Part shown: in pieces, positions 8,896 to 18,554 of the stretch | Layout of the letters: the number at the start of each line of letters is the position of its first letter | Position numbering within the stretch: the stretch's first letter is position 1 | Assembly: GCF_001590865.1 (NCBI RefSeq) | Contig: NZ_BBUY01000008.1 | Location: 215,072 to 279,071, forward strand | Length of the DNA: 64,000 bases | DNA from: Streptomyces sp. NBRC 110611 | Lineage (GTDB): Bacteria > Actinomycetota > Actinomycetes > Streptomycetales > Streptomycetaceae | Direction: 5' to 3' | Made by a program: the position numbers and the translations under genes | The notes under the pieces: model-generated | The model's input: only the letters and a program-made list of their open reading frames with translations | What the model was told of the DNA's origin: nothing | Database searches by the model: none

Positions 8896-10053
8896 GTGCC
8901 GGTCCTCATGCAGGCCCGCCGACGCGACGAGCAGCACCGCGCCGCCACCCCGCTGGAGCTCTTCTTCGACCTGTGCTTCGTCGTGGCGGTCGCCCAGGCC
9001 GGCCGCCAGCTGGCACACGCGCTGGCCGAGGGCCACTGGGGGCACGGCATCCCCGGCTACCTGATGGTTTTTTTCGCCGTGTGGTGGGCCTGGATGAACT
9101 TCAGTTGGTTCGCGTCGGCGTACGACACCGATGACTGGCTCTACCGGGTGGTGACGCTGGTCCAGATCGCCGGGGTGCTGATCCTGGCCGCCGGCGTGCC
9201 GCGGGCGTTCGAGCACAGCGACTTCGGCGTCGTCTGGTTCGGCTATCTGGTGATGCGGCTGGCGCTGGTCTCCCAGTGGCTGAGGGCCGCCCACGGCAGC
9301 CGGGGGGCCGAGCGGCGCACCGCGCTGCGTTACGCCTTGGGAGTGACGGTGTGCCAGGCCGGCTGGCTGGGTCTGCTGCTCCTGCCCGAGACCGTGCTGA
9401 CCTGGGTGTTCCTGGTGGTGGGGGTGGCGGAGCTGTCCGTTCCGGCGCTGGCCGAACGGCAGCGCCAGACGGCGTGGCATCCACATCACATCGCCGAGCG
9501 CTACGGCCTGTTCACCATCATCGTGCTCGGCGAGACGATCGCGGCGGCCACCGTGGCGGTGCAGTCGGCGCTGGACGACAACGACGAGCTGGGCACCCTG
9601 CTGCCGATCGCGGCCGGCGGGCTGCTGCTGGTGTTCGCCGCGTACTGGATCTACTTCGCGGTGCCGATCCACCTCCACCTGCGCTCGAACCGTCAGGCGT
9701 TCCTGTGGGGCTACGGCCACTACCTGGTGTTCGGCTCGGCGGCCGCGATCGGCGCGGGTATCGAGATCGCCGTGGAGCAGGCGTCCGGCAAGGCACATCT
9801 GACGGTGTACGAGGCGGCGGCCTGCGTGACCGTGCCGGGTGCGCTGTTCATGTTCACGGTGTGGCTGATCCACTCCCGGCACCGGAAGCGGGGGGCGGCC
9901 CAGCAGCTGGTGCTGCCGGTGTCGTCGGTGCTGATCCTGGCGTGCACCGCCGCCGGCCGGTGGGCGGTCCTCTCGGCCGGTCTGGTGGCGGCCGCCACGG
10001 TGGCGGCCGGCGTCACTCTCACGGCCCGTCAGGGCCCCGCGCCGGCGGAGTAA
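8896..10053 (+). CDS. Low-temperature requirement protein A (LtrA) family membrane protein
   Basis: A 385-residue protein starting at GTG 8896 after GAGGAG. About ten hydrophobic segments. The hallmarks are TPLELFFDLCFVVAVAQAG at the start, WWAWMNFSWFASAYDTDDW, and ERYGLFTIIVLGETIAAA in the middle. The biochemical role of LtrA proteins is unknown. The upstream gap (8662-8895) consists largely of degenerate CCACCGACC-type direct repeats. Confidence 0.85.
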   Translation: MPVLMQARRRDEQHRAATPLELFFDLCFVVAVAQAGRQLAHALAEGHWGHGIPGYLMVFFAVWWAWMNFSWFASAYDTDDWLYRVVTLVQIAGVLILAAGVPRAFEHSDFGVVWFGYLVMRLALVSQWLRAAHGSRGAERRTALRYALGVTVCQAGWLGLLLLPETVLTWVFLVVGVAELSVPALAERQRQTAWHPHHIAERYGLFTIIVLGETIAAATVAVQSALDDNDELGTLLPIAAGGLLLVFAAYWIYFAVPIHLHLRSNRQAFLWGYGHYLVFGSAAAIGAGIEIAVEQASGKAHLTVYEAAACVTVPGALFMFTVWLIHSRHRKRGAAQQLVLPVSSVLILACTAAGRWAVLSAGLVAAATVAAGVTLTARQGPAPAE

Positions 10054-10567
10054 CGGACGGTGGAGGCCGCGCCTCCGCACGTCCCCCGGATCCCCCCCCC
10101 GCACGCCCCCGGACGTCCTCCACGCCTCCCCTCCGACGCCTGTGGCATACGGCCCACACCGTCCCCCACAGGCGTGTCGAACAGCCGTACTGCCACGGAT
10201 GCCGCCCTGATCCCGGATCAGATTCAGCCATCTTCCGCATCGGCCGAAAAAGGCCCGTCACCAGCACAGCCGCGCCCGGAGCCACTCCCCATTCCCCGCC
10301 AATTACCCACCAATGGACGCTGCTTATCCGAGCTTCGTGCTCCTGTTCCCCACGGTTCACCTTGGCCACCGGAGGCGCGCTGACGCAGACGCGGTAGGGT
10401 GCAGATTGCCCTTTTTATGACAGGGAACTCCCCTGCAAGGAACTCCCCTGCAAGAAGTTCCCGCGCCAGAGAGGTCCCTGGCAGGCACCAGAGATTTCCC
10501 TGGCAGGGGGTCTCCCCCGGGAAGCCCCTGAGGCCGACCACCGTCCGTACCTGAGGAGACGCCAGCC
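10054..10567. other. Intergenic region with short tandem repeats, no gene seen
   Basis: No convincing coding sequence in 514 bases. It has a C-rich stretch near 10095-10130. Two perfect 15-base tandem copies of GGAACTCCCCTGCAA lie at 10424-10453, followed by two TCCCTGGCAG copies near 10480-10510. These lie just upstream of the L,D-transpeptidase start and could shape its mRNA leader; no function is claimed. Confidence 0.6.
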
Positions 10568-11392
10568 ATGGCCCGCCACGCTCAGTCCTCCCGCACGCGG
10601 ACGAGACTGTCCCGGCGCAGCAAGGCCGTGGGAGGTCTCGCCCTCTCCACACTCGTCGGTACCGCCCTGTGGGCGTGGCCGGCGTCGGGTGACGATCACG
10701 AAAACCTGGCCGACGCCAAGAGCACCACGTCCCGGACCGCTTCCGGCCCGGACACGCCACGTGATCCCGCCGTCGCCGCGAAATCCGCCCCGAACGCCAC
10801 ACCGAACGGCACGATTCCCGGTCTGAGCGACGCCACCCGCAAGCGGATACCGGCCAACGCCCGGCAGGTGCTCGTCGTCACCGGCCAGGACATGGACTCC
10901 TTCCAGTCCCGGGTCGTCCTGTACACCCGTAAGGACGGCTCGCACGCCTGGGAGGCCGGCCCCACCTGGTCGGCGCACAACGCCGCGCACGGCTGGACCG
11001 ACGACCACCACTACGGCGACCTGCGCTCCCCCATCGGCGTCTACACCCTCACCGACGCCGGCGGCCGGCTGTCCGCCCCCGACGGCACCAAGCTCCCGTA
11101 CGACCGCAACGACCGGTTCGTCGCGGACGGCACCGGCGTGGAGGGCGAGCCGCTGGCCGGCGCCTTCGACTACGTCATCGCCATCAACTACAACCGGGAA
11201 GAGGGCACCTCCCCCCTGGACCCGCAGCGCCCCCTGGGCGACGCCAAGGGCGGCGGGGTCTGGCTGCACGTCGACCACGACGGCCCCACGCAGGGCTGTG
11301 TGAGCCTCAAGCCCAAGGCCATGCGGGAGCTCCTGCGCACCCTCGACCCCAGCCTGCACCCGGTTGTCGTGATGGGACCGACCCATCACTGA
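10568..11392 (+). CDS. Secreted L,D-transpeptidase (YkuD)
   Basis: A 274-residue exported protein with a positively charged start, then a hydrophobic signal segment (GGLALSTLVGTALWAWPASG). The YkuD catalytic motif is HDGPTQGCVSL, with catalytic cysteine at ~244 and histidine upstream; RSPIGVYTLTDAGG is the typical start of the domain. It probably makes 3-3 peptidoglycan cross-links or attaches proteins to the wall. The ATG follows GAGGAG. The stop overlaps the presumed 5' end of the P1 peptidase frame. Confidence 0.85.
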   Translation: MARHAQSSRTRTRLSRRSKAVGGLALSTLVGTALWAWPASGDDHENLADAKSTTSRTASGPDTPRDPAVAAKSAPNATPNGTIPGLSDATRKRIPANARQVLVVTGQDMDSFQSRVVLYTRKDGSHAWEAGPTWSAHNAAHGWTDDHHYGDLRSPIGVYTLTDAGGRLSAPDGTKLPYDRNDRFVADGTGVEGEPLAGAFDYVIAINYNREEGTSPLDPQRPLGDAKGGGVWLHVDHDGPTQGCVSLKPKAMRELLRTLDPSLHPVVVMGPTHH

Positions 11393-12542
11393 CGGGCCGG
11401 CGCTCTCCACCACTGACGGGCCGGCGCTCCCCACGGGGCCCCGGGACGCGCTGACCGACGTCCCCGGCCTCCGGGTCGGCCATGCCCGGCGGACCGGCGA
11501 CGGCGCGCTGACCGGCACCACCGTCGTGCTCGCCCCCGAGGGCGGCGCCGTCGCGGCCGTCGATATACGGGGCGGTGGCCCCGGCACCCGGGAGACCGAC
11601 GCGCTGGACCCGCGCAACCTCGTCCCCCGCGTCGAAGCCGTGGTGCTGACCGGCGGCAGCGCGTTCGGCCTCGATGCCGCGTCCGGTGTCGTCGGCTGGC
11701 TGGAGGACCACGGGCGCGGCTTCCGGGTGGGGCCCGGCCCCGCGCAGGTCGTGCCCGTCGTCCCGGCCGCCGCCCTCTTCGACCTGGGCCGCGGGGGCGA
11801 CTGGCGGGCCCGCCCGGACGCCGCGCTGGGCCGTGCCGCGGCCGAAGCGGCGGCGGCCACCGGCCCCGGCGCCCCGGTCGCCGAGGGCAACACGGGCGCC
11901 GGCACCGGAGCGGTGGCCGGCGGCATCAAGGGCGGTATCGGCACCGCGAGTACGGTCCTCCCCGACGGCACCACCGTCGCCGCTCTCGCGGCCGTCAACG
12001 CCGCGGGCTCGTTCGCCGACCCCCGTACCGGCGCCCTCTACGGCCGCTGGTTCGAAGGCCGCCCCGTCTCCCTCCCGCCCCCGGACGTCCACGCCGCGGC
12101 GGTACGCCGGCTCGCCGCGGCCAGGGAGGCCTCGCGGGCCCGCTCGGCCGCCACCGCGCACCCACCGCTCAACACCACCCTCGCGGTGGTCGCCACCGAC
12201 GCCGCCCTCACCCGCGCCCAGGCCCGCAAGCTCGCCGGCACCGCCCACGACGGCCTGGCCCGCGCCATACGGCCGGTCCATCTCCTCTCCGACGGCGACA
12301 CGGTCTTCGCCCTGTCCACCGCCACCCGCCCGCTCGCCTCCGGCGCGTCCGGACCCTCCGAAGAGGCTCTCGCCGAGCCCGTATTCGGGGTGCACGCGGA
12401 GGCCGCCGCCCTGAACGGCATCCTGGCCGCCGGTGCCGACACCCTGACCCGCGCCGTGGTACGGGCCGCCCTGGCGGCGGAGACGGTGGACGGACCGGGC
12501 GGCGTCTTTCCGTCCTACCGGGAGCTGTACGGCGAGTCGTAG
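11385..12542 (+). CDS. P1-family (S58, DmpA-like) peptidase, start codon uncertain
   Basis: Homology to the P1 peptidase family begins at LTDVPGLRVGHARRTGDG and continues through VVLTGGSAFGLDAASGVV, GNTGAGTGAVAGGIKGG, and the self-processing region NTTLAVVATDAAL; the family is Ntn-hydrolase-like and self-cleaves before Ser/Thr. There is no ATG, GTG or TTG in frame between the stop at 11370 and GTG 11526, which would remove the conserved N-terminus. The start given (ATC at 11385) is a placeholder; CTG at 11451 is another candidate. A 24-base tandem duplication (11385-11408 / 11409-11432) lies here. Possibly coupled to the upstream transpeptidase. Confidence 0.72.
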   Translation: MTDGPALSTTDGPALPTGPRDALTDVPGLRVGHARRTGDGALTGTTVVLAPEGGAVAAVDIRGGGPGTRETDALDPRNLVPRVEAVVLTGGSAFGLDAASGVVGWLEDHGRGFRVGPGPAQVVPVVPAAALFDLGRGGDWRARPDAALGRAAAEAAAATGPGAPVAEGNTGAGTGAVAGGIKGGIGTASTVLPDGTTVAALAAVNAAGSFADPRTGALYGRWFEGRPVSLPPPDVHAAAVRRLAAAREASRARSAATAHPPLNTTLAVVATDAALTRAQARKLAGTAHDGLARAIRPVHLLSDGDTVFALSTATRPLASGASGPSEEALAEPVFGVHAEAAALNGILAAGADTLTRAVVRAALAAETVDGPGGVFPSYRELYGES

Positions 12543-12607
12543 GGCGCTTCCGACGGACCTCCTGACGGATCTCCGTGCCCCGACGCCACGGGGCCTGACG
12601 GCCGCCC

Positions 12608-13324
12608 TCAGACCCCCATCGCCCCGAGCGCCGATCCGGCCGCGAAGGTGACCGCCATGGCCAGCGCCCCGCCGCCCATGTTCCGCAGCACCGCCGGCCG
12701 CTCCGGCGCGGCACCCAGCCGGGCGCTGGCCCAGCCGCACAGCGCCAGCGCACCGAGCACCGCGGCCGCCGTGATCCACAGCCGGTGCCCGGCGGGCAGC
12801 AGCACGATCGCCAGCAGCGGCAGCAGTGCGCCGGCCGTGAAGGCCAGGAAGCTGGCGCCGGCCGCGTGCCAGGGCTGGGTGAGTTCATCGGGATTGATGC
12901 CCAGCTCGACCTCGGCGTGGGCGCGCAGGGCGTCATGCCGGGTCAGCTGCTCGGCGACCTCCCGGGCGAGCTGCGGCTCCAGGCCCTTGCCGGCCAACAA
13001 CTCGGTGAGCTCGGTGAGTTCCGCCTGCGGTTCGGTGGCCAGCTCCCGCTTCTCCTTGGCCAGCGCGGCCCGTTCCGCATCGCGCTGGGTGGAGACCGAT
13101 ACGTACTCACCGGCCGCCATCGACATCGACCCGGCCAGCAGTCCGGCCAGACCCGCCGTCAGCAAGGTGCCACGGTCGCCGGTCGCGCCGGCGACCCCGA
13201 CGACCAGGCCGGCGGTGGAGACGATGCCGTCGTTGGCGCCGAGGACCGCGGCCCGCAGCCAGTTGAGCCGGCTGCCGAGCGCGCCGCCGTGTGCCTCGTC
13301 GTGGTCCGGTGTCCGCGCAGTCAC
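12608..13324 (-). CDS. VIT1/CCC1-family iron/manganese transporter
   Basis: A 238-residue membrane protein. Its N-terminus LNWLRAAVLGANDGIVSTAGLVVGVAG is the family signature, followed by SMSMAAGEYVSVSTQRDAE and a cytoplasmic Glu/His-rich metal-binding domain (AELTELTELLAGKGLEPQL... ELGINPDELTQPW). The C-terminal half has three hydrophobic segments. The family moves Fe2+ or Mn2+ out of the cytoplasm. Convergent with the P1 peptidase gene. Confidence 0.87.
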   Translation of the reverse strand: MTARTPDHDEAHGGALGSRLNWLRAAVLGANDGIVSTAGLVVGVAGATGDRGTLLTAGLAGLLAGSMSMAAGEYVSVSTQRDAERAALAKEKRELATEPQAELTELTELLAGKGLEPQLAREVAEQLTRHDALRAHAEVELGINPDELTQPWHAAGASFLAFTAGALLPLLAIVLLPAGHRLWITAAAVLGALALCGWASARLGAAPERPAVLRNMGGGALAMAVTFAAGSALGAMGV

Positions 13325-13440
13325 GGCCAGAGCGTCTCATCCCGGCCGGTCACGGACCTCCCGACGCGACCGTGACGTGAGCGTTCCCCCGTCCGACGCC
13401 CACGCCCCGCCCCGGTGTGGCCGGTGGTAGAAACAGCCAT

Positions 13441-14082
13441 ATGCCCGCACCGCCCCCGTCCCCGTCCCCCTCCCCGTCCCAGCCTTCGCCGCAGCCCCCG
13501 CCCACTCTCGTCCGGCGGGCGCCCCGCGGACCCGCACCGCGCCGTCGGCTGTGGTGGCACCGGCTGATCTTCGGGCTCTGGTACCGGCCGGTGGACGTCA
13601 TGGACGAGGCGCGGGACCGCAGTGCGTGGAGCGCGGCCGTACTGCTCTCCTTGATCAGCGGCGGCGTCGGCGTGGTCTCGGCGGACGCCTTCCACACCCA
13701 GTGGGCGGTCGACCACGGCGCGGCCCTGCAGCTCGTCGGACTGGCCGAGGCAGGGGTGCTCGCCGCCAGCCTCGCGCTGGGTGCGGTCACCCATGCGATA
13801 GCCCGCACGCTGGGCGGCAACGGCCGCTTCGCGCCGACCGCGAGCCTGTTCATCGTGCTCTTCTGGGTGACGGACCTGCCGCGGCTGGCGATCGCCGCCT
13901 GGCTGCCGACGGACGCCACCTTCGTACAGGCCGCGACCTGGACGACCTGGGGGTTCGGTTACGTCCTCGCGGTGCTGCTCATACGGGGCCAGCACCACCT
14001 GTCGACAGTGAAGTCCGCGGCGACGGTGTCGGTGCAGATGCTGGCCGCACTGGCGCTGCTGAAGCTGGGCCCGATGCGCTGA
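13441..14082 (+). CDS. Yip1-like integral membrane protein
   Basis: A 213-residue protein with a Pro/Ser-rich N-terminus (~35 residues) and about five hydrophobic segments. The pattern RLIFGLWYRPVDVMDEARDRSAWSAAVLL resembles Yip1-domain membrane proteins, though the match is weak. GTG at 13417 in the same frame is an alternative start. No function is assigned. Confidence 0.6.
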   Translation: MPAPPPSPSPSPSQPSPQPPPTLVRRAPRGPAPRRRLWWHRLIFGLWYRPVDVMDEARDRSAWSAAVLLSLISGGVGVVSADAFHTQWAVDHGAALQLVGLAEAGVLAASLALGAVTHAIARTLGGNGRFAPTASLFIVLFWVTDLPRLAIAAWLPTDATFVQAATWTTWGFGYVLAVLLIRGQHHLSTVKSAATVSVQMLAALALLKLGPMR

Positions 14083-14174
14083 GTGCACTGCGAACGGGTA
14101 CGACCGGGTGCGACCGGGTGCGACCGGGGTGCGGCGGGGCACCGGCGCGGGTGGTGTGGCGTCAGCTCGGCTGG

Positions 14175-14495
14175 TCAGCTCCGGCTGGTCAGCTGCCGCA
14201 CGAGGCCCTCGAACGCCTCCCGTTCCTCGGCCGTCAGCTGTACACACTCCGCCGGCGGCCCGGCCGGGCCGGTCTGCCGTGGCACCGTGCCGAGCAGCTC
14301 CGGTACTGCGGGCACTTCCTCCGGGCCGCGCCCCCGCTCCGTGTAGCGGGCCCGCATCTCCCGTCGGTCCCGCCGCATGGCCGTCTCGTATCGCCCGTAT
14401 CGCAGCAGTCTGACGAGTACGACGGCCCAGACAACGGCCACCGTGAGAAGTACGCCGAGGCCGATCTGCTGCAGAATCGATACAGAGGGGAGCAT
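14175..14495 (-). CDS. Small membrane-anchored protein of unknown function
   Basis: A 106-residue protein. The ATG at 14495 is preceded by GGGAGGA. One N-terminal transmembrane helix (GLGVLLTVAVVWAVVLVRLL) is followed by a charged cytoplasmic tail ending in LTAEEREAFEGLVRQL. No family recognised. Convergent with the Yip1-like gene. Confidence 0.55.
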   Translation of the reverse strand: MLPSVSILQQIGLGVLLTVAVVWAVVLVRLLRYGRYETAMRRDRREMRARYTERGRGPEEVPAVPELLGTVPRQTGPAGPPAECVQLTAEEREAFEGLVRQLTSRS

Positions 14496-14799
14496 GCGGT
14501 CCTCCCGGAGGGATGAGGCGCTGGGCTGAAGCCAGTAGACACCACACTTCAGGCCCGGCAACAGAGGATTCTGGGACTAAAGTCCTGAAGTGACGCATCT
14601 CCTATGACATTTCCCCTCATTTCCGATGTGAACACCTCCGAACACCGCGCGGCTGTGCCACAAGAGCCACCCGAGGCCGCTCCCCAAGAGGCCAACAGGG
14701 CGGGGTATGCCCGGCCCTGTTGGCCGGTGCGGACGCTTCCGCCGGCGAAGGCGTCCTTTGACGATGTCGGCACACCGCCCGCGACATGAGGAGACACAC

Positions 14800-16005
14800 G
14801 TGCCGCAGCCACACCCCGGTCCCCAACCTCAGCCACAGCCCACCGCCCTGGACGGCGTTCTCGTCGCCGACTTCAGCCGGGTACTGGCCGGCCCGCTGGC
14901 CGCCGCGACGCTCGCCGACCTGGGCGCCGAGGTCATCAAGGTGGAGCGGCCGGGCACCGGCGACGACACCCGCGCCTGGGGCCCGCCGTTCGCCGCGGAG
15001 GGGACCGCCGCGTACTTCGACGCCGCCAACCGCTCCAAGCGCGGCCTGGCCCTGGACCTCGGCGACCCGGACGACGCGGCCGCGGCCCGCGAGTTGGCTC
15101 GCCGGGCCGATGTCCTGATCGAGAACTTCCGCCCCGGCTCACTGGCCAAGTACGGCCTGGACCCCACCGCCACCCGCGCCGCCAACCCGGGCCTGGTGCA
15201 CTGCACCATCACCGGCTTCGGCTCCGGCCCGGGCGCCCGGCTGCCCGGTTACGACTTCGTCGTGCAGGCCGTCGGAGGGCTGATGAGCATCACCGGCGAA
15301 CCGGGCGGCACCCCGCTCAAGGCAGGGGTCGCGCTGGTGGACGTGCTGACCGCGAAGGACGCCACGACCGGCATCCTCGCCGCGCTGCGGCACCGCGACC
15401 GCACCGGCCGGGGCCAGCTCGTGGAGGTGAACCTGCTCTCGTCCCTACTGGGTTCACTGGTCAACCAGGCGTCCGGGCACCTGGCCACCGGCCGGGACCC
15501 GGGCCCGATGGGCAACCGCCACCCGAGCATCGCCCCGTACGAGACACTGGCCTGCCGGGACGGGCAGCTGCTCGCGGTGGCGGTGGGCAACGACCGCCAA
15601 TTCCGGATGCTGACCGAGACGCTGGGGGCGCCGGAACTTGCGTCGGATGCCCGGTTCGCCCGGAATCAGGACCGGGTGAGGAACCGTACGGACCTGATAA
15701 AGGCACTGGAGGAGCTGCTGGCCGCCGACACCCCGGGGCGCTGGGCGGAGCGGCTGACCGCCGCCTCCGTCCCGTGCGGCCCGGTCAATACCCTCTCCGA
15801 GGCACTGAAGCTGGCCGAACGACTCGGGCTCGACCCCGTGGCACTCGTCGGCGAGGGCCGGATCCCACAGGTCGCCAGCCCGCTCCGGCTCTCGGGGACA
15901 CCGGTGCGCCCGCCCTCGGCGCCACCCCGCCTGGACGAGGACGGCGCCCTGCTGCGAACCTGGCTGTCGGGACCGGCCAACCACCCCCTGCCGCCGCGAA
16001 TGTGA
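14800..16005 (+). CDS. CaiB/BaiF class III CoA-transferase
   Basis: A 401-residue enzyme starting at GTG 14800 after GAGGAG. Class III signatures: VLVADFSRVLAGPLAAATLADLGAEVIKVE at the start, ANRSKRGLALDLGDP, RADVLIENFRPGSLAKYGL, and the catalytic aspartate in GVALVDVLTAKDATTGI. These enzymes move CoA between carboxylic acids (for example formyl-CoA:oxalate or carnitine-type reactions). The specific acids are not readable. It stands alone. Confidence 0.87.
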   Translation: MPQPHPGPQPQPQPTALDGVLVADFSRVLAGPLAAATLADLGAEVIKVERPGTGDDTRAWGPPFAAEGTAAYFDAANRSKRGLALDLGDPDDAAAARELARRADVLIENFRPGSLAKYGLDPTATRAANPGLVHCTITGFGSGPGARLPGYDFVVQAVGGLMSITGEPGGTPLKAGVALVDVLTAKDATTGILAALRHRDRTGRGQLVEVNLLSSLLGSLVNQASGHLATGRDPGPMGNRHPSIAPYETLACRDGQLLAVAVGNDRQFRMLTETLGAPELASDARFARNQDRVRNRTDLIKALEELLAADTPGRWAERLTAASVPCGPVNTLSEALKLAERLGLDPVALVGEGRIPQVASPLRLSGTPVRPPSAPPRLDEDGALLRTWLSGPANHPLPPRM

Positions 16006-16112
16006 CGTTCGTCACAACGCAACCCCGGCCGCAACCAAACTCGCCCGCTCGCGCTGTTTACCAGCACGGAATCAGACAACGAACCACACAACACCCCCGT
16101 ATGGAGCAGCTC

Positions 16113-17432
16113 GTGACATCGCCGGACAACTCCGTGGCCGCTCGGTCCCGCACCCCGCACCAGCTCCTCCAGGCGGCCGGGCAGCAGGCTCCGGGCGCGC
16201 CGCGCCGTGCCCGACGGGCGCGCCGGACGCTGACCGTGACCGCCCTGTTCGCGGCGGGTGCGCTGGCGCTGTCCGCCTGCGGCGGCGACGCGTCGGCCGG
16301 TGGCGCCGACGACGGCAAGAACGGCCAGGCCGGTGCGGACGCCGCGGCCAAGAAGGACGCCTCGGAAGCGAAGATCACGGTCTCCGCCAAGAACGGCGCC
16401 ACCGACGCCAGCATCAATGACACCGGTGTGAAAGTCACCGGCGGCAAGTTGACCGACGTCAAGCTCACCGTCGCCGGCACCGGCGCCGCCGTGGAAGGCG
16501 CCATATCTGCCGACGGCACGTCCTGGAAGCCCGGCGCCCAGCTGGAGCGCGGCACCAAGTACAAGGTCGTGGCGAACGCCAAGGACGCCAAGGGGCGCGC
16601 GGCCACCGAGAACGTCACCTTCACGACGGTCTCCTCGGCGAACAGCTTCATCGGGACGTACACCCCGGACAACGGCGCGAAGGTCGGCGTCGGCATGCCG
16701 GTGTCCTTCAACTTCGACAAGTCCATCACCAACAAGAAGGACGTCCAGTCCCACATCACGGTGACCTCCGACGGCGGCCAGGAGATCGTCGGCCACTGGT
16801 TCGGCTCCCAGCGCCTGGACTTCCGGCCGAAGGACTACTGGAAGGCCGGCTCCAAGGTCACCATGAAGATCGACCTGGACGGGGTGAAGGGCGGCGACGG
16901 CATCACCGGCGTGCAGTCCAAGACGGTGTCCTTCACGATCGGCCGCTCGCAGGTCTCCACGGTCGACATGAAGACCCAGATGATGACGGTCGAGCGGGAC
17001 GGCAAGACGTACAAGTCCATCCCGATCTCCGGCGGCAGCTCCGAGCACCCGACCTACAACGGCCAGATGGTGATCTCGGAGAAGTTCAAGCAGACCCGTA
17101 TGGACGGCTCGACGGTCGGCTTCGGCGGTGAGTACGACATCAAGGACGTCCCGCACGCCATGCGGCTGTCGAACTCGGGCACCTTCATCCACGGCAACTA
17201 CTGGGGCGACCCGTCGATCTTCGGCAACGCCGGCACCAGCCATGGCTGCGTCGGCCTGCGCGACAACAAGGGCGGCGGTGGCGACACCCCGGGCAAGTGG
17301 TTCTTCGACGAGACGCTCGTCGGCGATGTCGTCATAGTCAAGAACTCGCACGACAAGACCATCCAGCCGGACAACGGCCTCAACGGCTGGAACCTGTCGT
17401 GGGCGGACTGGAAGGCCGGCAGCGCGGCCTGA
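16113..17432 (+). CDS. L,D-transpeptidase lipoprotein with Ig-like domains
   Basis: A 439-residue precursor. GTG at 16113 has GGAG six bases upstream; ATG at 16101 is the alternative. A signal peptide ends in a lipobox LALSACGG with lipidated Cys56. Two Ig-like domains (~75-160 and ~165-255, typical of LdtMt2-type enzymes) precede the YkuD domain with ISGGSSEHPTYNGQM and GTSHGCVGLRDNK (catalytic Cys ~379). It probably forms 3-3 cross-links in peptidoglycan at the outer membrane face. Confidence 0.9.
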   Translation: MTSPDNSVAARSRTPHQLLQAAGQQAPGAPRRARRARRTLTVTALFAAGALALSACGGDASAGGADDGKNGQAGADAAAKKDASEAKITVSAKNGATDASINDTGVKVTGGKLTDVKLTVAGTGAAVEGAISADGTSWKPGAQLERGTKYKVVANAKDAKGRAATENVTFTTVSSANSFIGTYTPDNGAKVGVGMPVSFNFDKSITNKKDVQSHITVTSDGGQEIVGHWFGSQRLDFRPKDYWKAGSKVTMKIDLDGVKGGDGITGVQSKTVSFTIGRSQVSTVDMKTQMMTVERDGKTYKSIPISGGSSEHPTYNGQMVISEKFKQTRMDGSTVGFGGEYDIKDVPHAMRLSNSGTFIHGNYWGDPSIFGNAGTSHGCVGLRDNKGGGGDTPGKWFFDETLVGDVVIVKNSHDKTIQPDNGLNGWNLSWADWKAGSAA

Positions 17433-17457
17433 CCCGTCCCCGTATGACGGCGCGAGC

Positions 17458-17513
17458 GTGAACAGGGCGGTGGCCCGGTCCCTTCCGGAAGGGACCGGGC
17501 CACCGCCCTGTTC
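17458..17513. terminator. Bidirectional terminator: perfect 28-bp inverted repeat
   Basis: Arms 17458-17485 and 17486-17513 are perfectly complementary with no spacer. The repeat lies between the convergent L,D-transpeptidase (+) and hrdD (-) genes, so it can terminate both. Confidence 0.85.
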
Positions 17514-17552
17514 ATCGACTTACGGGTCGACGAGGCTCAGGCGGTCAGGCGG

Positions 17553-18554
17553 TCAGGCGGCCTCGTCGAACCCCGTGTCGCGCGCCATCCGCTTCAGCTC
17601 CAGCAGCGCATGCTTCTCGATCTGCCGGATCCGCTCACGGGTCAGGCCGTGCTGCTTGCCGACCTCGGTCAGGGTGCGCTCGCGGCCGTCCTCGATGCCG
17701 TAGCGGGCCTTGATGATCGAGGCGGTGCGGTGGTCGAGGCGGTCGATCAGATCCTCCAGCTCCTCGCTGCGCAGCAGCGTGAGCACGGACTGCTCGGGCG
17801 AGGCCGCGGAGGTGTCCTCCAGCAGATCGCCGAACTGGGTGTCGCCGTCGTCGTCCACGGACATGTTGAGGCTCACCGGGTCGCGCGCCCAGTCCAGGAC
17901 GTCGGTGACGCGGGCGGGCGTGGAGCCCAGCTCGCTCGCGACCTCCTCCGGCTCCGGGTCGCGGCCGTTCTCGCGGTTGAACTCGCGCTGCACCCGGCGG
18001 ATCCGGCCCAGCTCCTCGACGAGATGCACGGGCAGCCGGATCGTGCGCGACTGGTCGGCGATGGAGCGGGTGATGGCCTGGCGGATCCACCACGTCGCGT
18101 ACGTGGAGAACTTGAAGCCCTTGGTGTAGTCGAACTTCTCCACCGCACGCACCAGACCGGCGTTGCCCTCCTGGATCAGGTCCAGCAGGGGCAGACCGGC
18201 ACGCGGATAGCGCCGGGCGACGGCGACGACGAGCCGGAGGTTGGAGCGGATGAAGACGTCCTTGGCCTTGGCGCTCTCCGCGGCCAGCGCCTCGAGCTCC
18301 TCACGGCTGGCACCTGCGGCGTTGCCGTCGGCGACCTCGCCGTCCAGGATCTGCTGGGCGTAGACGCCCGCCTCGATGGTCTGGGACAGCTCGACCTCCT
18401 TGGCGGCGTCGAGCAGGGGCGTACGCGCGATCTCGTCGAGGTACATGCCGACCAGGTCGCGGTCGGCGATCTCCCCGCCTACGGCGCGAACACTGTTGGC
18501 CCCGTCAGAATCGCTGGTGCTTTCCTGGCGACGGGCGACGGCACGGGTTGCCAT
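17553..18554 (-). CDS. hrdD: Principal-like RNA polymerase sigma factor HrdD (group 2)
   Basis: A 333-residue sigma-70 protein starting MATRAVARRQ, the usual HrdD start and length (HrdB is much longer). Region 1.2 DLVGMYLDEIARTPLLDA; region 2 IRSNLRLVVAVARRYPRAG, LLDLIQEGNAGLVRAVEKFD, FKFSTYATWWIRQAI; region 3 PVHLVEELGRIRRVQREF; region 4 GRERTLTEVGKQHGLTRERIRQIEKHAL. It directs RNA polymerase to principal-type promoters and is non-essential in S. coelicolor. ATG 18554 follows AAGGGAG. The upstream gap (18555-18846) has no gene but holds direct copies of CGACTGCGATG. Confidence 0.93.
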   Translation of the reverse strand: MATRAVARRQESTSDSDGANSVRAVGGEIADRDLVGMYLDEIARTPLLDAAKEVELSQTIEAGVYAQQILDGEVADGNAAGASREELEALAAESAKAKDVFIRSNLRLVVAVARRYPRAGLPLLDLIQEGNAGLVRAVEKFDYTKGFKFSTYATWWIRQAITRSIADQSRTIRLPVHLVEELGRIRRVQREFNRENGRDPEPEEVASELGSTPARVTDVLDWARDPVSLNMSVDDDGDTQFGDLLEDTSAASPEQSVLTLLRSEELEDLIDRLDHRTASIIKARYGIEDGRERTLTEVGKQHGLTRERIRQIEKHALLELKRMARDTGFDEAA

